Shown here: piece by piece, positions 44,749 through 53,120 of the stretch | Numbering within the stretch: position 1 is the first letter of the stretch | Layout of the letters: each line of letters begins with the position of its first letter | Source: Verrucomicrobiota bacterium | GTDB lineage: Bacteria > Verrucomicrobiota > Verrucomicrobiia > Limisphaerales > JACDHS01 | NCBI GenBank assembly: GCA_013820875.1 | Contig: JACDHS010000005.1 | Location: 1-64,000 of the forward strand | Length of the DNA: 64,000 nucleotides | Reading direction: 5' to 3' | The notes under the pieces: generated by a model | Told to the model about the DNA's origin: nothing | Databases searched by the model: none | What the model saw: the letters and a program-made list of their open reading frames with translations, nothing else | Made by a program: the position numbers and the translations under genes

Positions 44749-46092
44749 ATGGCGTTAGCAGTTGATGCGACAACCGAGATTATCGGTGAGTCCGCCCACC
44801 GACTTACAGGTTCCAATAGGGATTATGATCCACTGTTGGAGATGATTGGTGATGCCCGATTTGTCCTGCTGGGAGAGGCTTCCCATGGCACACACGAATT
44901 CTATCGCGAACGCGCCCAGATCACTAAACGGCTGATTCAGGAAAAAGGTTTTACCTCCATCGCAGTCGAAGCCGATTGGCCGGACGCCTACCGGGTAAAC
45001 CGATTTATTCGCAACGAAAGCGAAGATGAAGATGCTGAAGAAGCTCTGCAGGATTTCAAAAGATTTCCCACCTGGATGTGGCGCAATGCTGACGTGCTCG
45101 ATTTCGTGGGATGGTTGCGCGATTACAATGACAACATTCTTGAGCCAACACAAAAAGTCGGTTTCTACGGGCTGGATCTCTATAGCCTCCATAGCTCGAT
45201 CCAGGCGGTGCTGGACTACTTGAAAAAAACTGATCCTGAAGAAGCTCGTCGCGCCAGGTCGCGATACTCCTGCTTTGAGCATTTTGGAGAAGATCCGCAA
45301 TCCTACGCTTTCGCCGCCACCACTTCGAACGCAAACTCCTGTGAAGAAGAGGTCATTCGCCAACTGGTGGAGTTGCGTCGTCGCTCGGAAGATTACCTCC
45401 GTGCGGAGGGCAAAAGCGTCGCCGACGAATTCTTCTTTGCCGAACAAAATGCACGCCTGGTGAAAAATGCGGAGCACTATTATCGCTCCATGTTTTATGG
45501 GCGGCAATCTTCCTGGAATCTTCGCGATCAACACATGGCCGACACACTCGATTCCCTCATGGGACATCTGCAACGACATCGTGTGCCGCAAAAAATAGCC
45601 GTCTGGGAGCACAACTCGCACCTGGGCGATGCTCGTGCGACCCAGATGGGTGAACGCGGCGAACTAAATGTGGGACAACTCATCCGGGAACGTCATTCAG
45701 GCCAATCTGTTTTGGTTGGCTTTACGACGTATTCCGGGTCCGTCACAGCAGCTTCCGAGTGGGATACACCTGCCGAGCGCAAACGTGTGCGTGATTCCCT
45801 TCCTGAAAGCTATGAGGCTCTGTTTCACGAAGTGGGATTCGATCGTTTCTTTCTAAACATGCGAGATATTCCAGCAGTCAAAGAAAAGTTGCAAGAACCC
45901 CGCCTCGAACGTGCCATTGGAGTCATTTACATGCCGCAGACCGAACGAATGAGCCATTATTTCGAAGCTTATTTGTCCGATCAGTTTGATGCGATCCTGC
46001 ATTTTGACCAAACCCGCGCAGTCGAACCGCTGGAGCGCACGGTTGAATGGAGAAAAGGCGATATCCCTGAGACATTCCCATTCAGCGTTTAA
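44749..46092 (+). CDS. Erythromycin esterase family protein
   Basis: The 447-residue protein matches the erythromycin esterase (EreA/EreB-like) superfamily. 'LLGEASHGTHEFYRERA' (about 40-56) holds the Glu and His of the active site. 'IAVEADWPDAYRVNRF' (about 72) adds a second Glu. 'IAVWEHNSHLGDARATQMG' (about 283-301) supplies two His. The ATG at 44749 follows a perfect AAAGGAGG; a TTG at 44722 opens the frame. In most such bacterial clusters the esterase does not act on macrolides, so resistance should not be assumed. It has no signal peptide. It lies between the phosphoribosyltransferase and DUF5335-like genes. Confidence 0.92.
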   Translation: MALAVDATTEIIGESAHRLTGSNRDYDPLLEMIGDARFVLLGEASHGTHEFYRERAQITKRLIQEKGFTSIAVEADWPDAYRVNRFIRNESEDEDAEEALQDFKRFPTWMWRNADVLDFVGWLRDYNDNILEPTQKVGFYGLDLYSLHSSIQAVLDYLKKTDPEEARRARSRYSCFEHFGEDPQSYAFAATTSNANSCEEEVIRQLVELRRRSEDYLRAEGKSVADEFFFAEQNARLVKNAEHYYRSMFYGRQSSWNLRDQHMADTLDSLMGHLQRHRVPQKIAVWEHNSHLGDARATQMGERGELNVGQLIRERHSGQSVLVGFTTYSGSVTAASEWDTPAERKRVRDSLPESYEALFHEVGFDRFFLNMRDIPAVKEKLQEPRLERAIGVIYMPQTERMSHYFEAYLSDQFDAILHFDQTRAVEPLERTVEWRKGDIPETFPFSV

Positions 46093-46100
46093 TTTTATAT

Positions 46101-46520
46101 ATGAAAAACTTAGCTATTCATCCAAATCAATGGGGAGCTTTCTGTGAAGCTTTTACTGAACTGAACCGCGGCACTTTAATGTCCGTGGATTTGCATCATC
46201 TCGATAATAGGCGGGATGGGATTGCACGCGACGCCGTGTTTCAGGAGATGATTTGGGATACAAGCCCAGCGTGCAGCAGTATTATAACGTTGCGCTTCGG
46301 ACAGGAAGGCGAAATGCGGACCGACCACGTCGTTATCGAACCCATCCATCTCCGGGTAAAGCAAAACGGTGACGGCCAAAAGTTCCTTCAGATCGAAGCG
46401 GAGAACGGTGTCACGCTCGTTAATTTTAGGTCCGGCCGTTTACCTATGGAAGATTTCGAATCTGAATTCAAAAGCTTTGGAAGAGGTAAAAACCAAAGCG
46501 AAGTGGCAGCATCATCATGA
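46101..46520 (+). CDS. DUF5335-like protein
   Basis: The 139-residue product is a soluble beta-rich protein. 'QWGAFCEAFTELNRGTLMSV' starts it, and 'HVVIEPIHLRVKQNGDGQ' and 'LQIEAENGVTLVNFRSGRL' form the middle. This agrees with DUF5335 members, which are often found with phosphoribosyltransferase, erythromycin-esterase and hydrolase genes. No catalytic residues are obvious. The stop overlaps the start of the hydrolase gene by 4 bases (ATGA). The family match is from memory of its profile rather than from an alignment. Confidence 0.65.
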   Translation: MKNLAIHPNQWGAFCEAFTELNRGTLMSVDLHHLDNRRDGIARDAVFQEMIWDTSPACSSIITLRFGQEGEMRTDHVVIEPIHLRVKQNGDGQKFLQIEAENGVTLVNFRSGRLPMEDFESEFKSFGRGKNQSEVAASS

Positions 46521-47182
46521 AAACTATCATAGAACATGGACATGGAAAACTGGTGACGATTCCCGCGGGAGATGTCGCGTTGGAAGGCAATCTTATTGTT
46601 CCGCCAAAAGCATCCGGGGTGGTGCTGTTTGCGCATGGGAGTGGGAGCAGTCGATTCAGCTCTAGAAACCGTGCGGTTGCCGCCTATCTGAATGAAGGCG
46701 GCCTGGGAACTCTGCTGATGGATCTCCTATCCGAAAGCGAGGAGGCTATCGACCTCCAGACAACGCAACTTCGTTTCGACATCGCATTTCTTGCCGAGCG
46801 ACTTCTCTACGCCAAGGCATGGCTGAAAGAAACCGCAGAAACCAAAGATCTAAAAACAGGGTTGTTCGGTTCAAGCACCGGAGGCGGCGCCGCGCTGGCT
46901 GCTGCTGCTCAGGAACCCGCCGAAATCTCCGCAGTGGTTTCGCGCGGTGGCAGGCCTGATTTGGCAGGGCCCGCCCTGCCCGATGTCAAATGCCCAACAC
47001 TTCTCATCGTGGGGGGAAGGGATTTTCCTGTTATTGAATTAAACAAGGAAGCCTACGAGCAACTCACCTGCACGAAGGCGATGGAGATTGTCCCGGGCGC
47101 GACTCATCTGTTTGAAGAACGAGGCGCTCTTGAGGAGGTTTCCAGGCTCACCCGTGACTGGTTCCGGAAATATCTGCAATAA
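46517..47182 (+). CDS. Dienelactone-hydrolase-like alpha/beta hydrolase
   Basis: The 221-residue cytoplasmic enzyme has 'GVVLFAHGSGSSRFSSRNRA' (oxyanion-loop region, about 34-53) and 'GLFGSSTGGGAALAAAAQ' (about 115-132), whose middle Ser is the nucleophile. 'LLIVGGRDFPVIELN' carries the catalytic Asp, and 'IVPGATHLFEERGALEEV' the His. The family is frequently fused to, or encoded beside, the phosphoribosyltransferase seen three genes upstream. Its natural ester or lactone substrate is unknown. It ends the cluster and converges with gatB. Confidence 0.88.
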   Translation: MKTIIEHGHGKLVTIPAGDVALEGNLIVPPKASGVVLFAHGSGSSRFSSRNRAVAAYLNEGGLGTLLMDLLSESEEAIDLQTTQLRFDIAFLAERLLYAKAWLKETAETKDLKTGLFGSSTGGGAALAAAAQEPAEISAVVSRGGRPDLAGPALPDVKCPTLLIVGGRDFPVIELNKEAYEQLTCTKAMEIVPGATHLFEERGALEEVSRLTRDWFRKYLQ

Positions 47183-47190
47183 ACCCGACG

Positions 47191-48672
47191 CTATTCCTTC
47201 AATTTCTTTTCCAGCATCTCTCCGATCAGGTTCGGGTTTGCTTTACCTTTGCTCAACTTCATGACCTGCCCTTTGAGAAAATTTAGTGCGGCAACCTTGC
47301 CCGCTCTGAAATCAGCAGCAGAATTCGGATTTGCAGCAATCGCGTCGTCGCAAAACTTTTCGATCGCACCGGTATCGCTGACTTGAGCGAGACCTTTCTT
47401 CTGCACGATTATTTCTGGCGATTCACCGCTTTGGAACATTTCAACGAAAACGTCCTGTGCAATCTTGGAACTAATCTTCCCGCTTTCGACCAGGCCGACC
47501 AGTTCAAGGATACCCTCTGGCTTGAACTTGAGATCTGAGAAACTGAACTTCTGTTGATCTTCCGGTTCGATTCCCATCGCCGCCTGTTCCGAAACAAGTG
47601 TTTCATTTGCTTCGGTCATTTTGGCTCGAAGGTTGTTAATCACCCAGTTCGCAACCGTTTTGGGATTCTTCGAACGTTTGGCGAGTGCCTCAAAATATTC
47701 TCCCAGAGGCCGATCCCATACGAATGATTGTGCGTCGCCCGCAGGAAGTTGGTAATCCGTCATAAAACGTTGCTTCTTTGCGAGTGGCAGTTCCACAACG
47801 CGTCCTGAAACTTCTGCAAGCCACGGCTCAGTCGGTTCGAACGGCATCAGATCCGGTTCAGGGAAATAGCGATAATCATGCGCCATTTCTTTGCTGCGCA
47901 TTACTTCAGTAATGCCGGCAACATCATCCCATCGACGTGTTTCCTGAAAGAGTTGCCCCCCGTTTGTCAGCGTTTCAATTTGACGCGGGATTTCATACTC
48001 CAGCGCGCGTCGCGCGCCGCTGAAGCTGTTCATGTTTTTGATTTCGATCTTCTTGCCCAGTTCCTTTTGCCCCTTGGGTCGGACACTCACATTCACATCG
48101 CAACGCACCATCCCCTTTTCCATATCGCAATCGCTCACCCCGCCATAGAGCAGGATATCCTTGAGCGCATTCAGGTATTCGTAAGCCTGCTCGGGACTTG
48201 TCAGGTCGGGTTCGGAGACGATCTCCAGGAGCGGCACACCGGCGCGGTTGAAATCCACTCCGCTAAACCGATCGAAATGAATGTTTTTCCCGACATCCTC
48301 TTCCAGGTGTGCGCGGGTGATGCGCACACGTGAAATACCACCCTCAAATTCGAATTCCACGTAGCCATTGGCAGTGGAAGGTTTGTCGTATTGAGTGACC
48401 TGGTAATTCTTGGCCACATCAGGATAAAAGTAGTTTTTGCGATCGAACTTGGCGTGGCTCGGGATCGAGCAGTTCAATAGGTAACCGGTTAGCACCGTGA
48501 GTTTGAGCGCCTCTCCATTCGCCACTGGGAGAACGCCTGGCATGCCAAGGCAAACCGGACAAACATTGCTGTTTGGCGCCGCACCAAAAGCGTTGGCACA
48601 CCCACACCACATCTTCGACTTGGTTTTGAGTTGGACGTGTGTTTCCAACCCGATGACTGCTTCGTATTCCAT
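47191..48672 (-). CDS. gatB: Aspartyl/glutamyl-tRNA(Asn/Gln) amidotransferase subunit B
   Basis: GatB is the tRNA-binding kinase subunit of GatCAB, which turns Glu-tRNA(Gln) or Asp-tRNA(Asn) into Gln- or Asn-tRNA. The 493-residue chain has the signature 'YEAVIGLETHVQLKTKSKM' at the start, the zinc site with C-G-C and 'CPVCLGMPG' (about 23-45), 'GVSDCDMEKGMVRCDVNVSV' (about 177-196) and the C-terminal YqeY-like helical domain. gatA and gatC are not in the window. The start is ATG at 48672. Confidence 0.96.
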   Translation of the reverse strand: MEYEAVIGLETHVQLKTKSKMWCGCANAFGAAPNSNVCPVCLGMPGVLPVANGEALKLTVLTGYLLNCSIPSHAKFDRKNYFYPDVAKNYQVTQYDKPSTANGYVEFEFEGGISRVRITRAHLEEDVGKNIHFDRFSGVDFNRAGVPLLEIVSEPDLTSPEQAYEYLNALKDILLYGGVSDCDMEKGMVRCDVNVSVRPKGQKELGKKIEIKNMNSFSGARRALEYEIPRQIETLTNGGQLFQETRRWDDVAGITEVMRSKEMAHDYRYFPEPDLMPFEPTEPWLAEVSGRVVELPLAKKQRFMTDYQLPAGDAQSFVWDRPLGEYFEALAKRSKNPKTVANWVINNLRAKMTEANETLVSEQAAMGIEPEDQQKFSFSDLKFKPEGILELVGLVESGKISSKIAQDVFVEMFQSGESPEIIVQKKGLAQVSDTGAIEKFCDDAIAANPNSAADFRAGKVAALNFLKGQVMKLSKGKANPNLIGEMLEKKLKE

Positions 48673-48677
48673 TTACG

Positions 48678-48845
48678 TTAATTCTTTGCGGTTTTCTGAT
48701 ACGGAACAACGATGTTGTTCAGCATGGGAAAATGTTTTTGATTCAAGGTGGCAAGCTGCAAATTATGGGCAAGCGCGGTTGCTGCCAGGAAAGCATCGGG
48801 AAGTCCCACGCCATGTGAACGACCGTAATGAACCTGAACGGCGAT
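48678..48845 (-). pseudogene. Remnant of a PIN-domain toxin
   Basis: The last 55 codons of a minus-strand frame read 'VGLPDAFLAATALAHNLQLA', then 'LNQKHFPMLNNIVVPYQK'. This matches the C-terminal third of VapC/PIN ribonucleases, including the late conserved Asp. The N-terminal two-thirds with the first acidic residues are missing. The antitoxin-like gene just upstream is in a different frame. It is a truncated toxin gene and cannot make an active nuclease. Confidence 0.65.
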
Positions 48846-49041
48846 CCCATTCTGATCGCAGTGAACGGACATCTTGCAAGTCGGAACGATCCTTCCAGAT
48901 CCCCCTGGCGTTCCGAAGGATTTCAACGCGCATTTTAGAATCCAAACGAGGCAGGTTCGAAGCCAGCCAAACGGCGAGAGTTCGAACTTCTTCGGGCGGC
49001 AATTTTTCGATGGCCGCTTCAATTTCTTGAACAGTGCTCAT
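48763..49041 (-). pseudogene. Antitoxin-like gene fused out of frame to a toxin remnant
   Basis: The frame starts with 'MSTVQEIEAAIEKLPPEEVR', 'TLAVWLASNLPRLDSKM' and 'WKDRSDLQDVRSLRSEWDR', a typical VapB-type antitoxin of about 60-70 residues. It then runs into sequence that belongs to the toxin in another frame and ends after 92 codons. The antitoxin part may still be made, but its partner is broken. A deletion between the two genes explains the arrangement. Confidence 0.6.
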
Positions 49042-49140
49042 GCTTGCAGAGAAATCTCGTTATAGGTCTTTGATAATCTGTTCCACGCCACTTTGCAAAC
49101 TGCGATTCCCATGTCAATGGCTCCAGATCTTGACTAAAAA

Positions 49141-50121
49141 TTACGCTTTTCCCGTCCCCCGCTTTTTCCACTCGGTCTTGGGCGGCTCCGGCAATCCTTG
49201 CGCCCGCAACGCCGTTCGAAAATGCATCTTAGCCACTTTAGGAAGGTTCTCCGCGCCGTGTTTGGCGATGAACTCCTTGGCCGCTGCATCCACGGCGGCC
49301 GAGGCGCCTTTGGGAAGTCTGGTTCCAAACTGCTTCTCCATGGCGCCCAACCGACTCACAAATTCATTCCGCGCCAGGATCGAAGCCGCCGCCACTGCCA
49401 TGTCTTCTTCCGCTTTGTGGCGCTGCACCAATTCGATGGTCTTGCCCATCTTCATCAAGGCGTTTTCCACCGTGGATTTAGTGGCGGCAAATTGATCGCT
49501 GATGGCACGCACCGGAGGTGGGTTCATGCGATGCACCTGCCCCATTAAGTTTTCGATCACGCGGGCATGGCCCCAGGCAAGAATGTTGTTCACACTCCGC
49601 ATCGTTTTGTAGAGGCGGTTGTAGGCTTCATTTCCGATTGGCACGACGGCCCACACGCAACCCGGCGTTTCACGAATCACTTTCGCAAGCTCCGCCATTC
49701 TCCGATCGCTACTGATATTTTTCGAATCGCGAATGCCGGCCTCTTTCCACGAAGCCAGCACCGATTCATTGACATAAACTCCAGCAACGCACATGGGGCC
49801 GAAGAAATCGCCTTTACCACTTTCGTCCACACCGATGCGCGGCAGCAGCAGGTCGGGATTCAAAATTTCTTCGTAACCGAGCTTCACCTCCTGCAGAATC
49901 TGCGGCTCCAACACAAACTCGACGAATTCCTGTGTCCCCTTCCCCTGCACCACCAACTTCCCGCTCTGATAAAAAACGACGTTGGTCTTATTCTTTTCCC
50001 CTGCGTAGCGGGCATACGGCACATCCCGAAAAATGAAATCGTTTGCCCGGAGGTATTGCTCCAGTGCGGTCGCCTGCACATCGTTCAACTTGGCCGTGTA
50101 ACTCGTTAACGGTTTCAACAA
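49141..50121 (-). CDS. rnhC: Ribonuclease HIII
   Basis: RNase HIII cuts RNA in RNA-DNA hybrids. The 326-residue protein has the TBP-like N-terminal substrate-binding domain (about 1-90, ending near 'LKLGYEEILNPDLLLP' region) and the catalytic domain. 'IGVDESGKGDFFGPMCVAG' (about 96-114) carries the first acidic pair. 'RDSKNISSDRRMAEL' and 'ISDQFAATKSTVE' follow with further acidic residues, and 'HKAEEDMAVAAASILARNEF' (about 233-252) is the usual helix. The DESGKGD form separates it from RNase HII, whose motif is DExGRGP. It is divergent from mutY. Confidence 0.95.
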   Translation of the reverse strand: MLKPLTSYTAKLNDVQATALEQYLRANDFIFRDVPYARYAGEKNKTNVVFYQSGKLVVQGKGTQEFVEFVLEPQILQEVKLGYEEILNPDLLLPRIGVDESGKGDFFGPMCVAGVYVNESVLASWKEAGIRDSKNISSDRRMAELAKVIRETPGCVWAVVPIGNEAYNRLYKTMRSVNNILAWGHARVIENLMGQVHRMNPPPVRAISDQFAATKSTVENALMKMGKTIELVQRHKAEEDMAVAAASILARNEFVSRLGAMEKQFGTRLPKGASAAVDAAAKEFIAKHGAENLPKVAKMHFRTALRAQGLPEPPKTEWKKRGTGKA

Positions 50122-50223
50122 GATTTAAATACCCACAAAAATTCGCAAAAGACACCAAAGTTTTTCATTTCGGAATTCGGCAGGACACCCGATAGGCTTT
50201 GATCGTGCAGCGCAGGAAAAACG

Positions 50224-50298
50224 AGCGGAGTAATGGAGTGTTGGAGAAGTGGAGTAATGAATGATGGAAGACAGACTCCAACACTCCATCACTCCGCT
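50224..50298 (+). promoter_or_regulatory. Long hairpin enclosing the mutY start codon
   Basis: agcggagtaatggagtgttg gag (50224-50246) pairs with 50276-50298 over 23 positions with one mismatch. The 29-base loop holds the ATGATG start, and the right arm encodes residues 6-12 of MutY. Folding would enclose the start codon in a stem-loop, so it may control translation, or it may be a palindromic repeat that inserted at the gene's 5' end. Confidence 0.6.
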
Positions 50299-51361
50299 CC
50301 TACTCCGTTGGTTTCGCGCCAACGCCCGCGAACTTCCCTGGCGCAAAACCCGTGATCCTTATGCCATCTGGGTTTCCGAAATCATGCTGCAACAAACGCA
50401 GGTCAAGACTGTAATCCCGTTTTGGGAGCGCTGGATGAGTGAACTGCCGGATATCACTTCCCTCGCCCAGGCCCCATCGGAAAAGATTCATAAACTGTGG
50501 GAAGGACTCGGCTACTACACCCGCGTCCGCAATATGCAGAAGGCGGCGCAGGTTATTCTCGAAAAGCATGGAGGTATCTTCCCGAACGAGTTTGAGTCTG
50601 TCCTCTCGTTGCCAGGGATCGGACGCTACACCGCCGGTGCCATATGCAGTATCGCATACAATCAGCCAACGCCGCTTCTCGACGGCAATGTCATCCGCGT
50701 ATTGACCCGCGTGTATGGGATTAGTGAAAATCCGCGGGACAAAAACACCAATGCACGGCTATGGGCGTTGGCGGAGGAGTTGGTAAAGGACGCGAGCCAG
50801 ATTGAGTGCGGCAGGCGCCCGGCCAACCGGCGAGAGACGTTTCCCCACTGCTCCTACCTCAATCAATCTCTCATGGAGCTGGGCGCGCTGATCTGCACGC
50901 CGCGCCAAACCAAATGTGACGAGTGCCCAATCCAACAACATTGCTCCGCATTTCGCGAGAACCGGGTCCATGCACTACCCAACCTGGGCGAACGGGTCGC
51001 AACGACCGATCGCCGTTTCGTTGCATTCATCGTCGAGCAAAAAGGGAAATTTTTCGTGCAACAACGGCCCGAAGGGGTGGTAAATGCCCATCTCTGGGAG
51101 TTTCCGAATTTTGAAATCACTGGAAAGCTGGCTGGAGCTGTCTCGCATTTTTCAAAAATCTCCAAAAAGCCCGTTTGCCGCATCAAACACTCCATCACCC
51201 GGTATCGAATCTCCCTGGAAGTATTCCGGGCTGAAATTGCCGACAAGGAAGGCGTGCCCGGCCATTGGATGACTCGAGTGGAGTTAGAGAAACTCGCCTT
51301 TCCAAGCGCCCACCGAAAAATCCTTCGGCATCTTGATCCAGTGGCCGCAATGCTGGACTAG
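50261..51361 (+). CDS. mutY: A/G-specific adenine glycosylase
   Basis: MutY removes adenine mispaired with 8-oxoguanine. The 366-residue protein has 'ELPWRKTRDPYAIWVSEIML' with the catalytic Glu (about 39), the helix-hairpin-helix 'LPGIGRYTAGAICSIAY' (about 114-130), 'LLDGNVIRVLTRVYG' with the catalytic Asp (about 138), and the iron-sulfur site 'CTPRQTKCDECPIQQHC' (C-x6-C-x2-C-x5-C). A C-terminal NUDIX-like domain follows from about 245 ('VAFIVEQKGKFFVQQRPEG'). The start is ATG at 50261; a second ATG follows at once. Both are within the loop of a strong hairpin. Confidence 0.95.
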   Translation: MMEDRLQHSITPLLLRWFRANARELPWRKTRDPYAIWVSEIMLQQTQVKTVIPFWERWMSELPDITSLAQAPSEKIHKLWEGLGYYTRVRNMQKAAQVILEKHGGIFPNEFESVLSLPGIGRYTAGAICSIAYNQPTPLLDGNVIRVLTRVYGISENPRDKNTNARLWALAEELVKDASQIECGRRPANRRETFPHCSYLNQSLMELGALICTPRQTKCDECPIQQHCSAFRENRVHALPNLGERVATTDRRFVAFIVEQKGKFFVQQRPEGVVNAHLWEFPNFEITGKLAGAVSHFSKISKKPVCRIKHSITRYRISLEVFRAEIADKEGVPGHWMTRVELEKLAFPSAHRKILRHLDPVAAMLD

Positions 51362-51552
51362 ATGAACACGAACTCGCCATTCGGCGAACACAGGCCACTC
51401 GGCGGGTTCCGCACACATACCTTTCCGTTCGCACTGGTCACTCGGACAAATCGAAGCCACAGATCAGACTTTAGCTGTCCTAACCGTCTGCCCTGAAGTC
51501 GGTGTTAAGCCTGATGGACATTCTACCGCCATGATGGAAAAGTCGCAGGCGT

Positions 51553-52962
51553 ATGGTTCAAACGTCTCAATTCGCCGAATTTGCTGATAAGATGCGCAAC
51601 GCCAATGTCAGCGATGCCGCCATCCGCGCTTTCGAAAATAGCTATTCGAACCTCGAAGCCGGACAAACCGGTCTGATCGCCGAGAGCGACATCCAACCGG
51701 TTACCTCCCTGCCCCGTTTTGAAGAACTGGCCGACGGCCCCATCAACGCCCAATCCCTCCTTTCTCAGACCGTCGTTCTGAAACTCAACGGAGGCCTTGG
51801 CACGAGCATGGGACTGGAAAAAGCGAAGTCGCTGTTGCCCATCAAGGACGGCCTCACCTTTCTCGACTTCATCGCGCGCCAGATTCTTTTCCTTAGGGAA
51901 CAGCACAAGTCCCCCCTGCGCTTTCTGCTGATGAATAGTTTCAGCACCAGTGAAGACACACTGAAGTTTCTGAAAAAATATCCGCAGCTTGGCGAAGCCA
52001 AGTCGTTGGAGTTGATGCAAAATGCCGTTTTAAAAGTGGATGCGAAAACGTTGCGACCGATTTCCTGGCCAGCCGATCCCGACTTGGAATGGTGCCCACC
52101 GGGCCATGGCGATTTGTATCCTTCCCTGCTCGGTTCCGGACTGCTGGGTCGGTTGCTGGCGGATGGAGTGAAGTTTATGTTTGTTTCGAATTCCGACAAC
52201 CTGGGCGCGAGCCTTGACCTGAAGTTACTGAATTACTTCGCAGAATCGAACAAACCTTTCTTGATGGAGGTGTGCGAGCGCACCTCCTCAGACAAAAAAG
52301 GTGGTCATCTGGCCCAGCGGAACGGCAATCTCCTCCTGCGCGAATCCGCCCAGTGCCCGCCATCCGATTCCGACGCCTTTCAAGACATTCACCGGCATCG
52401 TTTTTTCAATACAAACAACCTCTGGGTCCGGCTGGATGAATTGAAGAAAGCGCTCGATCGAAACGGCGGCTTTATTCCGCTGCCAATGATCAAAAACGCA
52501 AAGACGGTGGATCCACGCGACAAAAATTCACCCCAGGTTTTCCAACTGGAAACCGCCATGGGCGCCGCGATCGAATGTTTTGATGGCGCGGGGGCTATGG
52601 TCGTTCCACGCAGCCGTTTCGCTCCGGTGAAGACCACAACCGACTTACTCGCCCTGCGATCGGATGCTTACGACGTCACAAAAGATTATCGGCTTGAACT
52701 CTCCCCCATCTGCCAGGGAATGCCACCAGCCATCGATCTTGATACCGATCACTACAAGCTCGTGGATCAACTCGACGAAAAACTAACCGGCGGCGCCCCT
52801 TCATTAAAACTATGTCGCGAATTAAAAGTCTGTGGCCCCATCGGCTTTCAATCAGGAAACATTCTGATCGGTAAAGTTGAATTGAAGAACCCTGGCAATA
52901 CCCTTCGGCAACTACCTGCCGGTGAATTCAAAGACATCTCTGTTGATCTTGCACAGGGCTAG
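51553..52962 (+). CDS. UTP-glucose-1-phosphate uridylyltransferase (eukaryotic-type UGPase)
   Basis: The 469-residue cytoplasmic enzyme joins UTP and glucose-1-phosphate to give UDP-glucose. The nucleotide-binding signature is 'LKLNGGLGTSMGLEKAKSLL' (about 75-94). 'CPPGHGDLYPSLLGSGLL' (about 182-199), 'FVSNSDNLGASLDLKLLNYF' and 'HRHRFFNTNNLWVRLDEL' are typical of the eukaryotic-type family and absent from GalU. Its UDP-glucose could feed the galactose/galactofuranose pathway at 3.9-6.4 kb, but no epimerase (galE) is seen here. It is 191 bases from mutY, with nothing in the gap. Confidence 0.93.
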   Translation: MVQTSQFAEFADKMRNANVSDAAIRAFENSYSNLEAGQTGLIAESDIQPVTSLPRFEELADGPINAQSLLSQTVVLKLNGGLGTSMGLEKAKSLLPIKDGLTFLDFIARQILFLREQHKSPLRFLLMNSFSTSEDTLKFLKKYPQLGEAKSLELMQNAVLKVDAKTLRPISWPADPDLEWCPPGHGDLYPSLLGSGLLGRLLADGVKFMFVSNSDNLGASLDLKLLNYFAESNKPFLMEVCERTSSDKKGGHLAQRNGNLLLRESAQCPPSDSDAFQDIHRHRFFNTNNLWVRLDELKKALDRNGGFIPLPMIKNAKTVDPRDKNSPQVFQLETAMGAAIECFDGAGAMVVPRSRFAPVKTTTDLLALRSDAYDVTKDYRLELSPICQGMPPAIDLDTDHYKLVDQLDEKLTGGAPSLKLCRELKVCGPIGFQSGNILIGKVELKNPGNTLRQLPAGEFKDISVDLAQG

Positions 52963-53120
52963 TTTTGCGTATTCTTCTCTGTTACAGAAGATTTGGTGCC
53001 TAATGGAAGTTATCCGAATTGAGACGATAAAGATAAACGAGTTCGAAAAAGGACGCAGGTTAGCTCAATACAGAACTTGCGCGGAAGCCGAACAGAGGCA
53101 AAACTTTGCTGTCTTTTTTC

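Noticed and set aside
44755..45621. A 288-codon minus-strand frame
   Set aside because: It is antisense to the erythromycin-esterase-family gene, which has all active-site motifs.
44749..46092. Macrolide resistance gene
   Set aside because: The family name suggests it, but the gene sits in a chromosomal cluster unrelated to mobile resistance. Specificity cannot be read from the motif.
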